From assembly GCA_902762565.1 (NCBI GenBank), contig CACWOS010000009.1, positions 1 through 64,000 on the forward strand: a stretch of 64,000 nucleotides of DNA, written 5' to 3'. Positions 15,202 to 23,039 of this stretch are shown one piece after another (position 1 is the first letter of the stretch; each line of letters starts with the position of its first letter). This DNA is from an uncultured Prevotellaceae bacterium (lineage in GTDB: Bacteria; Bacteroidota; Bacteroidia; Bacteroidales; Bacteroidaceae). Below the pieces are notes generated by a model. It had not been told where the DNA came from, searched no databases, and saw only the letters and a program-made list of their open reading frames with translations. A program made the position numbers and the translations under genes.

Positions 15202-17774
15202 TGACGCAACAATTGCTTTACCAGTTGGTAGGCAGCCCACAGACTCGTTGGCTCACCCAGGAACACCGCAGATGGAGGGACGCCATGCCCTCCATCGTTG
15301 CGGATTCTGCCTTGCAGGAGGAGTGGGCCAAGGATGAGGAATTTCAGAAGTTTTGCATCAACGAGCCGGCACGTCTGCGTAAGCAGAAGGACGGCAAGAA
15401 GAAGGCCGAGGCTTTCGAGGCCCTGCCTTTGGTGAAGAAGATGCAGACCTACTGCGACTCGCTGAAGAAGAGTCTGCCGTTTGTGATTTTCATTGCCACA
15501 TACGCCGAGACTCCTTCTACGAAGGGTCAGAAGATGGGGGCTTGGAGGAAACAGGCGGCATGCCAGTTGAATGGACTCTGTGTGATAGACTTTGACCACA
15601 TCGAGGGCGATGTCCGCAAGGTGTGGCAAGAGGCATACGAGAAGCTGTCCGACGAGGATAAGCGTCGTATTCTCTTTGTGTTCGTAACTCCTTCGGGGCA
15701 TGGATTGAAGGTGATTTTCATAGCTGATGTGAAAGGCAACCTGATCGATAATCAAAAGGAGTTTTCCCTGAAACTGGGACTTAACCCCGATGAATCTTGC
15801 AAAGATGCCAGCAGGGGTGCGTTCCTGACTACGAGTGACGATATTTTATTTATTGACAACGAAAGACTGTTTACGTATGAGAATGAAGAATTTGGTAAGA
15901 AGTATAATGAACAATACCATCATGGTAAGTCTCAGCCTACTCTTGACTTTGCTGAGGATAGCCCTGCTGCTGGTAGTGTGGCCACTGTTCAAGGTGCTGG
16001 AGAAGACCAACCTGCTGTATCAGGAGGCGATGGAGAGAACCTGCGGAATGCTGAGTCTATGATGTATAACGGCGTGCCATACGCCAAAATCATCGAAGCT
16101 TGGATGGAGGGCAGGAACCTCACTAATCATCGGCACGATACACTGGTGGAGCTGTCGGACCATTTGAGGTATCTTATTGGGAAGAACCCTACCAAGATTA
16201 CCGAGGTGGTGATGACGTTGCCCTGGGTGCAAGACCTTGCTGCCGAGGGTGAGGATGTGGCTGGCACCGTGAGTTCGATTATGGGCTGGCGGTACAAGCA
16301 GAAGAAGCCCGACGAGATGATGGAGGCTTTGAGGAAAGCAGGGGCGGAAACGCAAGACGCTTCTCTAAACTCTCAACCCTCAACTCTCAACTCTCAGAAT
16401 GACAACGACGTTTACGCTGTTCTGCCTTTGGAGGAATGGGCAAAAGAGCTACAGGAGATGGCGCAATACTATCCCTGTATGAAGGAGCTCTTTCTGAATG
16501 TTCATCCTCATAAGCTGGCGGCGGTGTGGTTCTCCAGTGCAGCATTGTTCGGGACGCTGATGACGAGGGCGTTTTACCATTTTTGGTATGAGCCTGAGTT
16601 GGTACGTAGGTTGAACTACTGCATCTTTATCATTGGTGACCCGGGTGCTGGTAAGAACGTCATCGAGAAGTTCTACAAGAAGATTGCCGACCCAATGATT
16701 CAGGCCGACTCGTGTCTGATTGATGCGGTGAACCGTTACAAGGAGGGCAGAACGGAGCGTACTACATCGACGAAAGCCCAGAAAGGCGAGGCATTGAAAC
16801 GGCCTGTGGTAGGTATCCGTGTTCACCCTGCCCGAACGGCAACGGGTGAGTTTATCCGCCACATGAATGCCGCTATAGAGACGGTAGAGGGACATCCCTT
16901 AAATTTGCACATGTTTTCGTTCGATGCTGAGCTGGACAACGTGACAAAGCAGAATAAGGGCGGTGATTGGAAAGACCGCGAAATCCTTGAGTTGAAGGCT
17001 TTTCACAATGAGGAGGACGGCCAGATGTATGCCAACCAAGAATCGGTTACAGGTATGTTCAACGTGTTCTGGAACTTTATCTACACGGGCACGCCGTATG
17101 CTCTGCATCGTAAGGTGAACCAGCGTAACTTCGGTACGGGTATGAGTACTCGACTGGCTGTCATTCCCCTACCCGACAAGGGCTTGGCAAAGCGACACCA
17201 GCAGGTAAATCCTGATGCCAACGAAACGCTGAAGACGTGGGCCTACAGACTGGATAAGGTCGAAGGAGAAATCCCCATTGAACCATTGAACGACGAGACC
17301 TACGACTGGCAATCAAGTCACTTGGAGATAGCGGAGTTCAACGGCGATAAAGCGGATAGAACTTTGCTGAAAAGAATCCCATATTACGGCATCGGAGTAA
17401 GCCTTCCGTTCATCCTGATGCGCCATTGGGATGAGTGGCAGGAGTCGAAGACGCTGACGATGGATGACAGGGATAAACGCCTGTGTCGTTTGGCTATGGA
17501 GATTCAATACAAGTGCCAGCAGTTCTTCTTTGGCGAAATGGCCTTCAACTACTTTGCCGACCAGAACAAGGAGTTTGTACAGCGTCGCCGCACAGGTCGC
17601 TACGAAGAATGTTTCCGCAAACTGCCCGATGAATTCAAAACCCAGCAGTTCATGGACGGTTTCGGTGTCTCTCAGTCTGCTGCCCAGCGCGCTATCGCAA
17701 GGCTGCAGCAGGATCAGTTGATTGAAAGGGTAAAGTACGGTGTCTATAGGAAGGTTCTGCAGGAACTGCCTTAA
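15159..17774 (+). CDS. BT4734-type primase-like and DUF3987 ATPase fusion (VirE-like)
   Basis: An 871-residue protein. Residues 108-190 match the BT4734-like N-terminal domain: FVIFIATYAETPS, LCVIDFDHIEG (acidic pair in a primase-like site), VFVTPSGHGLKVIF. Residues 425 onward match DUF3987: LEEWAKELQEMAQYYP, HPHKLAAVWFSSAALFG, P-loop GDPGAGKN (493-500), then HRKVNQRNFGTGMSTRLAVI. Between them a low-complexity linker (about 403-413) is encoded by a seven-base repeat at 16368-16396. Such proteins, often labelled virulence protein E, are found on integrated elements and phages and probably prime or unwind DNA for replication. Length is normal. Confidence 0.85.
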   Translation: MFCYQRSFSLPTEVVTQQLLYQLVGSPQTRWLTQEHRRWRDAMPSIVADSALQEEWAKDEEFQKFCINEPARLRKQKDGKKKAEAFEALPLVKKMQTYCDSLKKSLPFVIFIATYAETPSTKGQKMGAWRKQAACQLNGLCVIDFDHIEGDVRKVWQEAYEKLSDEDKRRILFVFVTPSGHGLKVIFIADVKGNLIDNQKEFSLKLGLNPDESCKDASRGAFLTTSDDILFIDNERLFTYENEEFGKKYNEQYHHGKSQPTLDFAEDSPAAGSVATVQGAGEDQPAVSGGDGENLRNAESMMYNGVPYAKIIEAWMEGRNLTNHRHDTLVELSDHLRYLIGKNPTKITEVVMTLPWVQDLAAEGEDVAGTVSSIMGWRYKQKKPDEMMEALRKAGAETQDASLNSQPSTLNSQNDNDVYAVLPLEEWAKELQEMAQYYPCMKELFLNVHPHKLAAVWFSSAALFGTLMTRAFYHFWYEPELVRRLNYCIFIIGDPGAGKNVIEKFYKKIADPMIQADSCLIDAVNRYKEGRTERTTSTKAQKGEALKRPVVGIRVHPARTATGEFIRHMNAAIETVEGHPLNLHMFSFDAELDNVTKQNKGGDWKDREILELKAFHNEEDGQMYANQESVTGMFNVFWNFIYTGTPYALHRKVNQRNFGTGMSTRLAVIPLPDKGLAKRHQQVNPDANETLKTWAYRLDKVEGEIPIEPLNDETYDWQSSHLEIAEFNGDKADRTLLKRIPYYGIGVSLPFILMRHWDEWQESKTLTMDDRDKRLCRLAMEIQYKCQQFFFGEMAFNYFADQNKEFVQRRRTGRYEECFRKLPDEFKTQQFMDGFGVSQSAAQRAIARLQQDQLIERVKYGVYRKVLQELP

Positions 17775-17802
17775 ACTTACCCACTTACCCAGTTACCCAC
17801 TT

Positions 17803-18264
17803 ATGACAGGAATAAATTTGAAAGTTATGACACCACGAGGAATTCGTAATTGTAATCCGCTTAATATCCGTCGCAGCAAGGATCAGTGGAAAGGTCTTGC
17901 AGAGGCACAAAATGACCGTGCCTTCTGCCAGTTCAAATCATTGGAGTACGGCTGGCGTGCAGCGTTCTACCTGCTCACCCGCACGTACTATCACAAGTAC
18001 CGATTGTACACCATCCGTACCATCATCCGCCGCTGGGCACCAGCATCCGAGAACAATACTGAGGCGTACATTCAGAACGTCTCGAAGTTGACCGGCATCC
18101 TGCCCGACGAGCCTCTCGGCATCCCCTCCGAACAGCCTTCGAGGTGGATAGCCCTTGGTGCTGCGATGGCCATCCAAGAAAATGGCACCGGTAGTTTCGA
18201 CTACTTCGCCATGCTTCGAGGCTGGGACATGTGTCGCCAAGACGTGCAAGCAGGTAAATTGTAA
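17803..18264 (+). CDS. Structural protein P5-like (peptidoglycan-associated) protein
   Basis: From the ATG at 17803 the product is 153 residues; 17827 (MTPRGIRNCNPLNIRR) is an equally good start, and the longer version from 17740 overlaps the previous gene. It contains RGIRNCNPLNIRRS, FCQFKSLEYGWRAAFYLL, TYYHKYRLYTIRTIIRRWAP and YIQNVSKLTGI. These match a Bacteroidota family annotated as structural protein P5, related to phage-type wall-active or virion proteins. It sits just after the primase/ATPase, the usual arrangement. The precise function is unproven. Confidence 0.8.
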   Translation: MTGINLKVMTPRGIRNCNPLNIRRSKDQWKGLAEAQNDRAFCQFKSLEYGWRAAFYLLTRTYYHKYRLYTIRTIIRRWAPASENNTEAYIQNVSKLTGILPDEPLGIPSEQPSRWIALGAAMAIQENGTGSFDYFAMLRGWDMCRQDVQAGKL

Positions 18265-18455
18265 ATCTCTCATTGTTATGATGACTATCATCAAGGGCTT
18301 GCAGCCCAAAGCAGCTGCAGGTCCTTTTTTTGTTTTGTCTATGAAGTCATCGACAACTACAATACCAGTACCGAGCCATCGCCTTACCAAAGATAGTTTT
18401 ATTTCTGAAACTTCCAAATTTTTAACCCTGGAGCACCAACTTATTAGAAAAACGA

Positions 18456-18484
18456 AAGCCGCAGGTGCTCGACCAACGGCTTTG
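18456..18484. terminator. Bidirectional hairpin terminator
   Basis: AAAGCCG/CGGCTTT stem with a 15-base loop. On the minus strand it is followed by CGTTTTTC, on the plus strand by GTTTTAATT. Confidence 0.6.
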
Positions 18485-18486
18485 TT

Positions 18487-18540
18487 TTAATTAGAACGGT
18501 TGCGGAGCTTGATGTAATCGCGCCTATATGCAACTCTCAT
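18487..18540 (-). CDS. Very short basic peptide in a compact minus-strand transcript
   Basis: From an ATG at 18540 the frame encodes MRVAYRRDYIKLRNRSN and stops. A TATCTTTG box sits at 18548-18555 on the minus strand and the terminator at 18456-18484 follows, giving a self-contained transcript of about 85-95 nt. It may be a small RNA, a truncated gene start or a real microprotein. No homology is known. Confidence 0.3.
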   Translation of the reverse strand: MRVAYRRDYIKLRNRSN

Positions 18541-18547
18541 TCACACT

Positions 18548-18881
18548 GCAAAGATAGATATTTTTCTCTATTATTCCAAATTTTGGAGCATATTTTTGCA
18601 GATTTTCATTCAAAAACGGGTTACTTTCAATAATTCTTCGTAAATTTTCGCTTTGCGAGAAGATACTCTCGTTCGAAAATACAAAGAAAACGAGTTTTCC
18701 TTTGGTATTTTGCTCACTTATTCGTATCTTTGTGCACGATATGTTCAATGTTGGGCAAGAATAACTAAAAACGATATGGAGATACAACGTGGTTCTATTT
18801 TCCTGATTTCATAATATTTTTTATAACCTATGCCTCAATTATTCACACCTTTTTTGTATCTTTGCAGCAAAATCGTGAGAT
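18548..18881. other. Promoter-rich decayed intergenic region
   Basis: No intact gene. Minus-strand TATCTTTG at 18548-18555; plus-strand TATCTTTG at 18725-18732, followed at 18776-18814 by a 12-codon frame (MEIQRGSIFLIS) that looks like the cut-off start of a lost gene; plus-strand TATCTTTG at 18857-18864 for the WYL remnant. A longer minus-strand frame of low quality crosses the stretch and is not supported. Confidence 0.5.
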
Positions 18882-19131
18882 ATGGCAAAGAACCTAATAA
18901 ATAAGTATGTATGGCTCGTGGAGACCATCTACATTACATCAGTCACAACATGAGATTGAGCGGACAGATGAATATAGCATCTTTACCGTTCGCCTGCGAC
19001 CCACCTTCGATTTCCGGCAGGAGATTTTATCACAGGGCAGCGATATTGAGGTGTTGGAGCCTGAATGGTTTCGTGATGAGGTGGCAGAGATTTCAAAACA
19101 CATGTGGAACAAATACAGGGATGACAAATGA
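18882..19131 (+). pseudogene. WYL-domain transcriptional regulator with large internal deletion and frameshift
   Basis: From 18882 the frame gives MAKNLINKYVWLVETIYI, the typical start of Bacteroidota WYL regulators, and then hits a stop near 18953. In another frame from about 18925 the sequence gives TLHQSQHEIERTDEYSIF, then RLRPTFDFRQEILSQGSDIEVLEPEWF and a tail ending at 19131, the typical C-terminus of the same family. Roughly 200-300 central codons, including most of the WYL domain, are missing. The promoter box at 18857-18864 remains. WYL proteins sense ligands and often control defence genes. The C-terminal piece overlaps the next gene by four bases (ATGA), which is presumably the original arrangement. 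Confidence 0.85.
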
Positions 19132-19619
19132 GAGACTTTGCAGCAATAGATTTTGAGACGGCCAACAACGAGCGCACCAGTGTTTGCTCAGTGGGTGTAG
19201 TGATAGTGCGTGATGGTGAGATAGTGGATACTTTCTACTCTCTGATTCAGCCAGAGCCCAACTACTATAATTATTGGTGTAGCCAGGTACATGGTCTTAC
19301 TCGTAAGGACACAGAAGAAGCCCCCATATTCCCAGAAGTATGGAAACAGATAGAGCCACTTATTGAGGGATTGCCCCTTGTAGCCCATAATAAGTCTTTT
19401 GATGAGAGTTGCCTGAAAGCCGTATTCCGTTGCTATCAGATGGATTATCCGGATTATCAGTTTTACTGTACATGTGTGGCTTCTCGCAAAGCGTTTCCAC
19501 AATTACCCAACCATCAGTTGCATACAGTATCAGAATACTGTGGTTATCATCTGGCTAATCATCATCATGCCCTTGCTGATGCAGAAGCCTGCGCCTGGAT
19601 AGCCAGAGAAATTTTATAA
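19128..19619 (+). CDS. DEDDh 3'-5' exonuclease (DnaQ-like)
   Basis: A 163-residue exonuclease with the ExoI to ExoIII motifs: IDFETAN (D8, E10), HNKSFDESCLK and HHALADAEACAW (H and D). It resembles the proofreading epsilon-type fold without other domains and probably trims DNA or RNA ends. Its start overlaps the WYL remnant, and intact WYL-exonuclease pairs occur in related genomes to my knowledge. It should still be transcribed from the 18857 box. Length and motifs look intact. Confidence 0.85.
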   Translation: MRDFAAIDFETANNERTSVCSVGVVIVRDGEIVDTFYSLIQPEPNYYNYWCSQVHGLTRKDTEEAPIFPEVWKQIEPLIEGLPLVAHNKSFDESCLKAVFRCYQMDYPDYQFYCTCVASRKAFPQLPNHQLHTVSEYCGYHLANHHHALADAEACAWIAREIL

Positions 19620-19633
19620 AACTTCCTTCAAGT

Positions 19634-19753
19634 ATGCTTGGTCGTACTATTCAGGGCCAACCTGTTCTGTCCACTGATGAGACTAACGCTCTCTTTGAGG
19701 TAGTGACAGATTATTCGTATAGCAAAACAAGAAAAAAGAAAAATGAAAATTAA
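19634..19753 (+). CDS. Short hypothetical frame, 39 aa
   Basis: A possible frame MLGRTIQGQPVLSTDETNAL ending in a basic tail (SKTRKKKNEN), 14 bases after the exonuclease. It has no strong sign of translation and may be the remnant of a longer gene or noise. I do not recognise it. Confidence 0.25.
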   Translation: MLGRTIQGQPVLSTDETNALFEVVTDYSYSKTRKKKNEN

Positions 19754-19787
19754 TCTGAATTTATTTTGTAATTTGCTCGCTTATTCG

Positions 19788-19885
19788 TACCTTTGCACCC
19801 GATTTGCGATTTTTATCGCGAACCGGGGCTTCGTCTCAGCATAGTTCAAGCACGCTTGACTCTGCATTCGGCTTGCACCCGATTT
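19788..19885 (+). promoter_or_regulatory. Promoter with an 80-bp duplicated-end insertion in the leader
   Basis: TACCTTTG at 19788-19795 is the -7 box of the 19918 gene. The 13-base sequence TTGCACCCGATTT occurs at 19793-19805 and again at 19873-19885. The 80 bp from one copy to the next contain a GCGATTTTTATCGC hairpin and TCAAGC-AC-GCTTGA (19846-19859) within GCATAGTT...ACTCTGC. This pattern is consistent with an inserted hairpin element that copied the target sequence. Confidence 0.6.
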
Positions 19886-19917
19886 ACAACTAAGTAACAA
19901 AAAAACAACTTAAAATA

Positions 19918-20574
19918 ATGGCAAACAACAATGTAAAAGCAGCTCCCGCACAGGAGCAGCAGGTCACTAAGACCGAGGCTTTCTTCGAGAAGAACAAGAA
20001 GGCCATCATCATCGCCGTGGTTGCAATCATCGTAATCGTTGTAGGCGCTATTCTCTTTAACAACTACTATCTGGAGCCCCGTGCCAACGAGGCCAGCACC
20101 GAACTCGCCAAGAGTCAGGAGCTGTTCGACCAGCAGCAGTACGACAAAGCTCTTGTTGGTTTCCAGAAGGTGGCCAGCGACTACAGTTCTACCGATGCTG
20201 GCAATCTGGCTCAACTGTATATCGGCCTGTGTCAGGCTCAGCAGGGCAAGTGGCAGGAGGCTGTCAACGCACTGGAGTCGTTCAGCAGCAAGGGTGACCA
20301 GATGATCAGCCCAGCCGCTGAGGGTGCACTGGGTAACGCTTACGCCAACCTGAAGCAGTTGGACAAGGCCGTTGAGCACCTGAAGAAGGCTGCTGAGATG
20401 GCTGATAACAACTCGCTGTCACCTACGTTCCTCATCCAGGCTGGTGAGATTCTGGAGAGTCAGGGTAAGAAGGACGAGGCCCTGAAGCTGTATCAGAAGG
20501 TGAAGGAGAAGTACTTCAACTCTATGCAGTACCAGAACATCGACGCATACATTGAGCGTGCATCAGTAAAATAA
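19918..20574 (+). CDS. Membrane-anchored TPR protein
   Basis: A 218-residue protein with a basic N-terminus, one membrane helix (about 27-48, [20 protein letters not shown]) and a soluble region of tetratricopeptide-like repeats: [59 protein letters not shown] and [18 protein letters not shown]. The layout resembles YfgM-type periplasmic scaffolds, but a single family assignment is not certain. It is translationally coupled to ribH (stop/start TAATG at 20574). Confidence 0.75.
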   Translation: MANNNVKAAPAQEQQVTKTEAFFEKNKKAIIIAVVAIIVIVVGAILFNNYYLEPRANEASTELAKSQELFDQQQYDKALVGFQKVASDYSSTDAGNLAQLYIGLCQAQQGKWQEAVNALESFSSKGDQMISPAAEGALGNAYANLKQLDKAVEHLKKAAEMADNNSLSPTFLIQAGEILESQGKKDEALKLYQKVKEKYFNSMQYQNIDAYIERASVK

Positions 20575-21044
20575 TGGCAACCAAGAATCTTTCGGAATAC
20601 AACGTCGAGCAGGTACCTGATGCGTCGAACATGATATTCGGCATCGTGGTGGCTGAGTGGAACCCAGAAATTACTGGGGCACTGCTCGAAGGCTGTACCT
20701 CGACATTGGAGAAGCATGGTGCTCTGCCCGAGAATATCCATGTAAAGACGGTGCCTGGCTCTTTCGAGCTGATATACGGAGCACATCAGATGACCTTGAA
20801 CGACGGCTATGACGCTGTAATCATCCTTGGTTCAGTGATTCGTGGCGAGACACCTCACTTCGACTACATCTGTCAGGGTGTGACGGCTGGTATTGCCCGT
20901 CTGAATGCAACTAGCAACATTCCCGTTGTCTTCGGATTGCTGACTACAGAGAATCTGCAACAAGCACAAGACCGTGCTGGAGGCCGATTGGGCAACAAAG
21001 GCGACGAATGTGCAGTAGTAGCCATAAAAATGGCAAAGTTCTAA
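20574..21044 (+). CDS. ribH: 6,7-dimethyl-8-ribityllumazine synthase
   Basis: The 156-residue protein carries the lumazine synthase marks: [48 protein letters not shown] and [20 protein letters not shown]. It joins a ribitylaminopyrimidine with a four-carbon phosphate to make the direct riboflavin precursor, usually as an icosahedral or pentameric assembly. The ATG overlaps the end of the preceding TPR gene. Length is normal. Confidence 0.97.
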   Translation: MATKNLSEYNVEQVPDASNMIFGIVVAEWNPEITGALLEGCTSTLEKHGALPENIHVKTVPGSFELIYGAHQMTLNDGYDAVIILGSVIRGETPHFDYICQGVTAGIARLNATSNIPVVFGLLTTENLQQAQDRAGGRLGNKGDECAVVAIKMAKF

Positions 21045-21075
21045 GCGATTTTGAGAAAAATGAGATACTGAGGCT

Positions 21076-21825
21076 ATGAAGTTTATTTCATGGAACGTCA
21101 ACGGGCTGCGCGCCTGTGAAGGTAAAGGATTCAGCGACATCTTCAAGGAGATGGACGCTGATTTCTTTTGTCTGCAAGAGACTAAGATGCAGGCTGGTCA
21201 GCTAGACCTGCAGTTTGAGGGTTACGAGAGTTACTGGAACTATGCCGACAAGAAAGGCTATAGTGGAACGGCTATCTTCACGAAGCACAAGCCACTGAAC
21301 GTCACATACGGCATCGGCATTGACCAGCACGACCATGAGGGACGCGTCATCACGCTGGAAATGGCAGACTTCTACCTCGTCACCTGCTACACGCCCAACT
21401 CTCAGGACGGTTTGAAGCGTTTGGACTACCGTATGACGTGGGAGGACGACTTCCGCCAGTATCTGATGTCGTTAGACCAGAAAAAGCCCGTCATTCTATG
21501 TGGCGACCTGAATGTGGCTCACGAGGAGATAGACCTGAAGAACCCCAAGACCAACCGCATGAATGCTGGCTTCACAGATCAGGAACGCGAGAAGTTCACC
21601 ACCCTACTGAACAGTGGCTTCATTGACTCGTTCCGCACGCTCTATCCTGAACAGGTGACGTATTCGTGGTGGTCTTACCGTTTCCAAGCCCGTCAGAAGA
21701 ATGCAGGCTGGCGCATCGACTATTTCGTCACGTCGCAGCGTCTGCTTTCCCAGATTGCCGATGCCAAAATACACACCGAAGTGCTTGGCTCAGACCACTG
21801 TCCTGTGGAACTGCTGTTGAAATAA
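21076..21825 (+). CDS. xth: Exodeoxyribonuclease III (AP endonuclease)
   Basis: The 249-residue protein has the exonuclease III/AP endonuclease residues: [37 protein letters not shown] and [11 protein letters not shown] at the end. It cleaves abasic sites and resects 3' ends in base excision repair. It begins 31 bases after ribH; no terminator separates them, so they may be cotranscribed. The gene looks intact. Confidence 0.95.
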   Translation: MKFISWNVNGLRACEGKGFSDIFKEMDADFFCLQETKMQAGQLDLQFEGYESYWNYADKKGYSGTAIFTKHKPLNVTYGIGIDQHDHEGRVITLEMADFYLVTCYTPNSQDGLKRLDYRMTWEDDFRQYLMSLDQKKPVILCGDLNVAHEEIDLKNPKTNRMNAGFTDQEREKFTTLLNSGFIDSFRTLYPEQVTYSWWSYRFQARQKNAGWRIDYFVTSQRLLSQIADAKIHTEVLGSDHCPVELLLK

Positions 21826-21881
21826 AGTTAAAAAAAACACAAAAAACGGGTGGCAAAGGTACAATGAAAGGAGAAAAAGTG

Positions 21882-21889
21882 TATCTTTG
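21882..21889 (+). promoter_or_regulatory. -7 box TATCTTTG
   Basis: Consensus box 50 bases upstream of the lipoprotein start at 21939, with an AAAGGAG-like stretch in between. Confidence 0.6.
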
Positions 21890-21938
21890 CCCCGATTTAC
21901 TAAACATTATTAATTAATAAAAGGAGAAAAAGAAAACT

Positions 21939-22553
21939 ATGAAGAAGATTCTTTTAGCAGTGATGGCTGTTGCTGCCATCGGATTCACATCGTGTGGTAA
22001 CAAGACTCAGCAGGCTGAGGCTGTTGACTCTGTAGCTATTGTCGACTCACTGGCTAGTGCTGCTGCCCAGGCTGACATCGACGCTATTAGTGCTCTGTTG
22101 AATGGTGGTGATGCCACAAAACTGCAGGAGGCTCTGGCTGCCGTCAAGGAGAAGATTGCCACACTGATTAAGGAGAACCCCGAAGTGGCCAAGGAGTATG
22201 TAGCCAAGGTACAGACCTTCCTGAAGGACAATGCCGACAAGGTAAAGGCTGTCGTTGGTGACAACGCTGCTGTTCAGACAGCTGTTAGCGCCATCACGGA
22301 AACTGAGCCCGCTGACATCGTCAACGGATTCCTGACATCAGTAGGCGATGCTGCCACAGAGGTTAAGGACGCTGCAGTAGACGCTGCCAACCAGCAGGTT
22401 GATGCCGCCAAGCAGGCTGTTGAGGACAAGGCCAACGAGGTGAAGGATGCTGCCGACAAGAAGGTTCAGGAGACCAAGGACGCTGCCAAGCAGAAGGCTA
22501 ACGACGCCATCGACAACGCCGCAAAGGACGTCAAGAAGGGTTTAGGACTGTAA
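21939..22553 (+). CDS. Alanine-rich coiled-coil lipoprotein
   Basis: The 204-residue product starts MKKILLAVMAVAAIGFTSCGN, a lipoprotein signal with cysteine 19 as the lipidation site. The mature part is low in complexity, rich in Ala, Lys, Asp and Val, and has repeated 11-residue-like blocks near 137-195 (KDAAVDAANQQVDAAKQAVE and KEVQETKDAAKQKANDAID patterns), similar to LEA or apolipoprotein-like amphipathic helices. Such proteins associate with membranes or the cell surface; the exact role is unknown. A strong terminator follows. Confidence 0.75.
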   Translation: MKKILLAVMAVAAIGFTSCGNKTQQAEAVDSVAIVDSLASAAAQADIDAISALLNGGDATKLQEALAAVKEKIATLIKENPEVAKEYVAKVQTFLKDNADKVKAVVGDNAAVQTAVSAITETEPADIVNGFLTSVGDAATEVKDAAVDAANQQVDAAKQAVEDKANEVKDAADKKVQETKDAAKQKANDAIDNAAKDVKKGLGL

Positions 22554-22578
22554 GCCACTCAGACTTTACTGAAAAAAT

Positions 22579-22618
22579 AAGCCGGTTCGCTGAAAAAATT
22601 TCGCGAACTGGCTTTTCT
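22579..22618 (+). terminator. Intrinsic terminator
   Basis: AAGCCGGTTCGC (22579-22590) pairs with GCGAACTGGCTT (22603-22614) with one G-T pair, followed by a T-rich tail. It follows the stop codon by 26 bases. Confidence 0.8.
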
Positions 22619-22622
22619 TATG

Positions 22623-22630
22623 TATCTTTG
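22623..22630 (+). promoter_or_regulatory. -7 box TATCTTTG
   Basis: It is directly after the previous terminator and 32 bases before the ATG at 22662, which confirms that start over the longer frame from 22620. Confidence 0.6.
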
Positions 22631-22661
22631 CCAACAGAAAACTTACAAAACAAGCAAAGAT

Positions 22662-23039
22662 ATGAAAAAGAAGACGTTTCTGTTCATGCTGATAACAGCA
22701 GTGATGACAATCCTGACGGCTTGTTCGCAGGACAATTTGGAAGACTATTACAACAATTGGACTAATAGCAATGGTGGAGCTAATGCAGGAGGCGGCTCTG
22801 GCAGCGCTACGGCAGGCAGCGGCGAACCGTTGAGCTTTGACTTTACGCTCGACAAGACGACAGCAGAGCCCACGGAGACAGCCGAAGCATACTATCCTGA
22901 CGAAGAGGACATACTGGAGAACAACGAGTTTGCGACGGAAATAGCCATCGACCTATCGAATCCTACCGCAAAGACTGAGAATGGAGTAGAGGTGACGGTC
23001 AACGGAGGGCATATCACAGCCAACCACGGAGGTTGGTAA
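22662..23039 (+). CDS. Short lipoprotein, likely truncated carbohydrate-binding-domain protein
   Basis: From ATG 22662 the 125-residue product starts MKKKTFLFMLITAVMTILTAC, a lipoprotein signal with a Cys-based cleavage site, then a Gly/Ser/Asn-rich linker and a segment with FDFTLDKTTAEPTETAEAYY and EEDILENNEFATEIAIDLSN. That pattern resembles the N-terminal part of Prevotella carbohydrate-binding (DUF4353-like) lipoproteins, whose repeats continue with GVxVTxxGGHVTV. Here it stops right after VNGGHITANHGGW, so most of the binding repeats appear lost. It overlaps the histidine kinase frame by seven bases. Confidence 0.6.
   Translation: MKKKTFLFMLITAVMTILTACSQDNLEDYYNNWTNSNGGANAGGGSGSATAGSGEPLSFDFTLDKTTAEPTETAEAYYPDEEDILENNEFATEIAIDLSNPTAKTENGVEVTVNGGHITANHGGW

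Larger units (their letters stand above)
18265..18540. other. Non-coding stretch ending in a bidirectional terminator
   Basis: No gene besides the tiny minus-strand frame listed below. GGGCT-TGC-AGCCC (about 18293-18305) followed by GCAGCTGC and a run of seven T near 18327-18333 would end the preceding transcript. AAAGCCG (18456-18462) and CGGCTTT (18478-18484) form a second hairpin with T runs on both sides, which can act in both directions. Confidence 0.5.

Noticed and set aside
14823..15755. Long minus-strand frame opposite the primase module genes
   Set aside because: It is the shadow of the plus-strand coding genes, which show domains and conserved motifs.
18524..18787. 87-codon minus-strand frame in the decayed intergenic region
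   Set aside because: AT-rich, no promoter in the right place, no motif, and plus-strand promoter boxes lie inside it.
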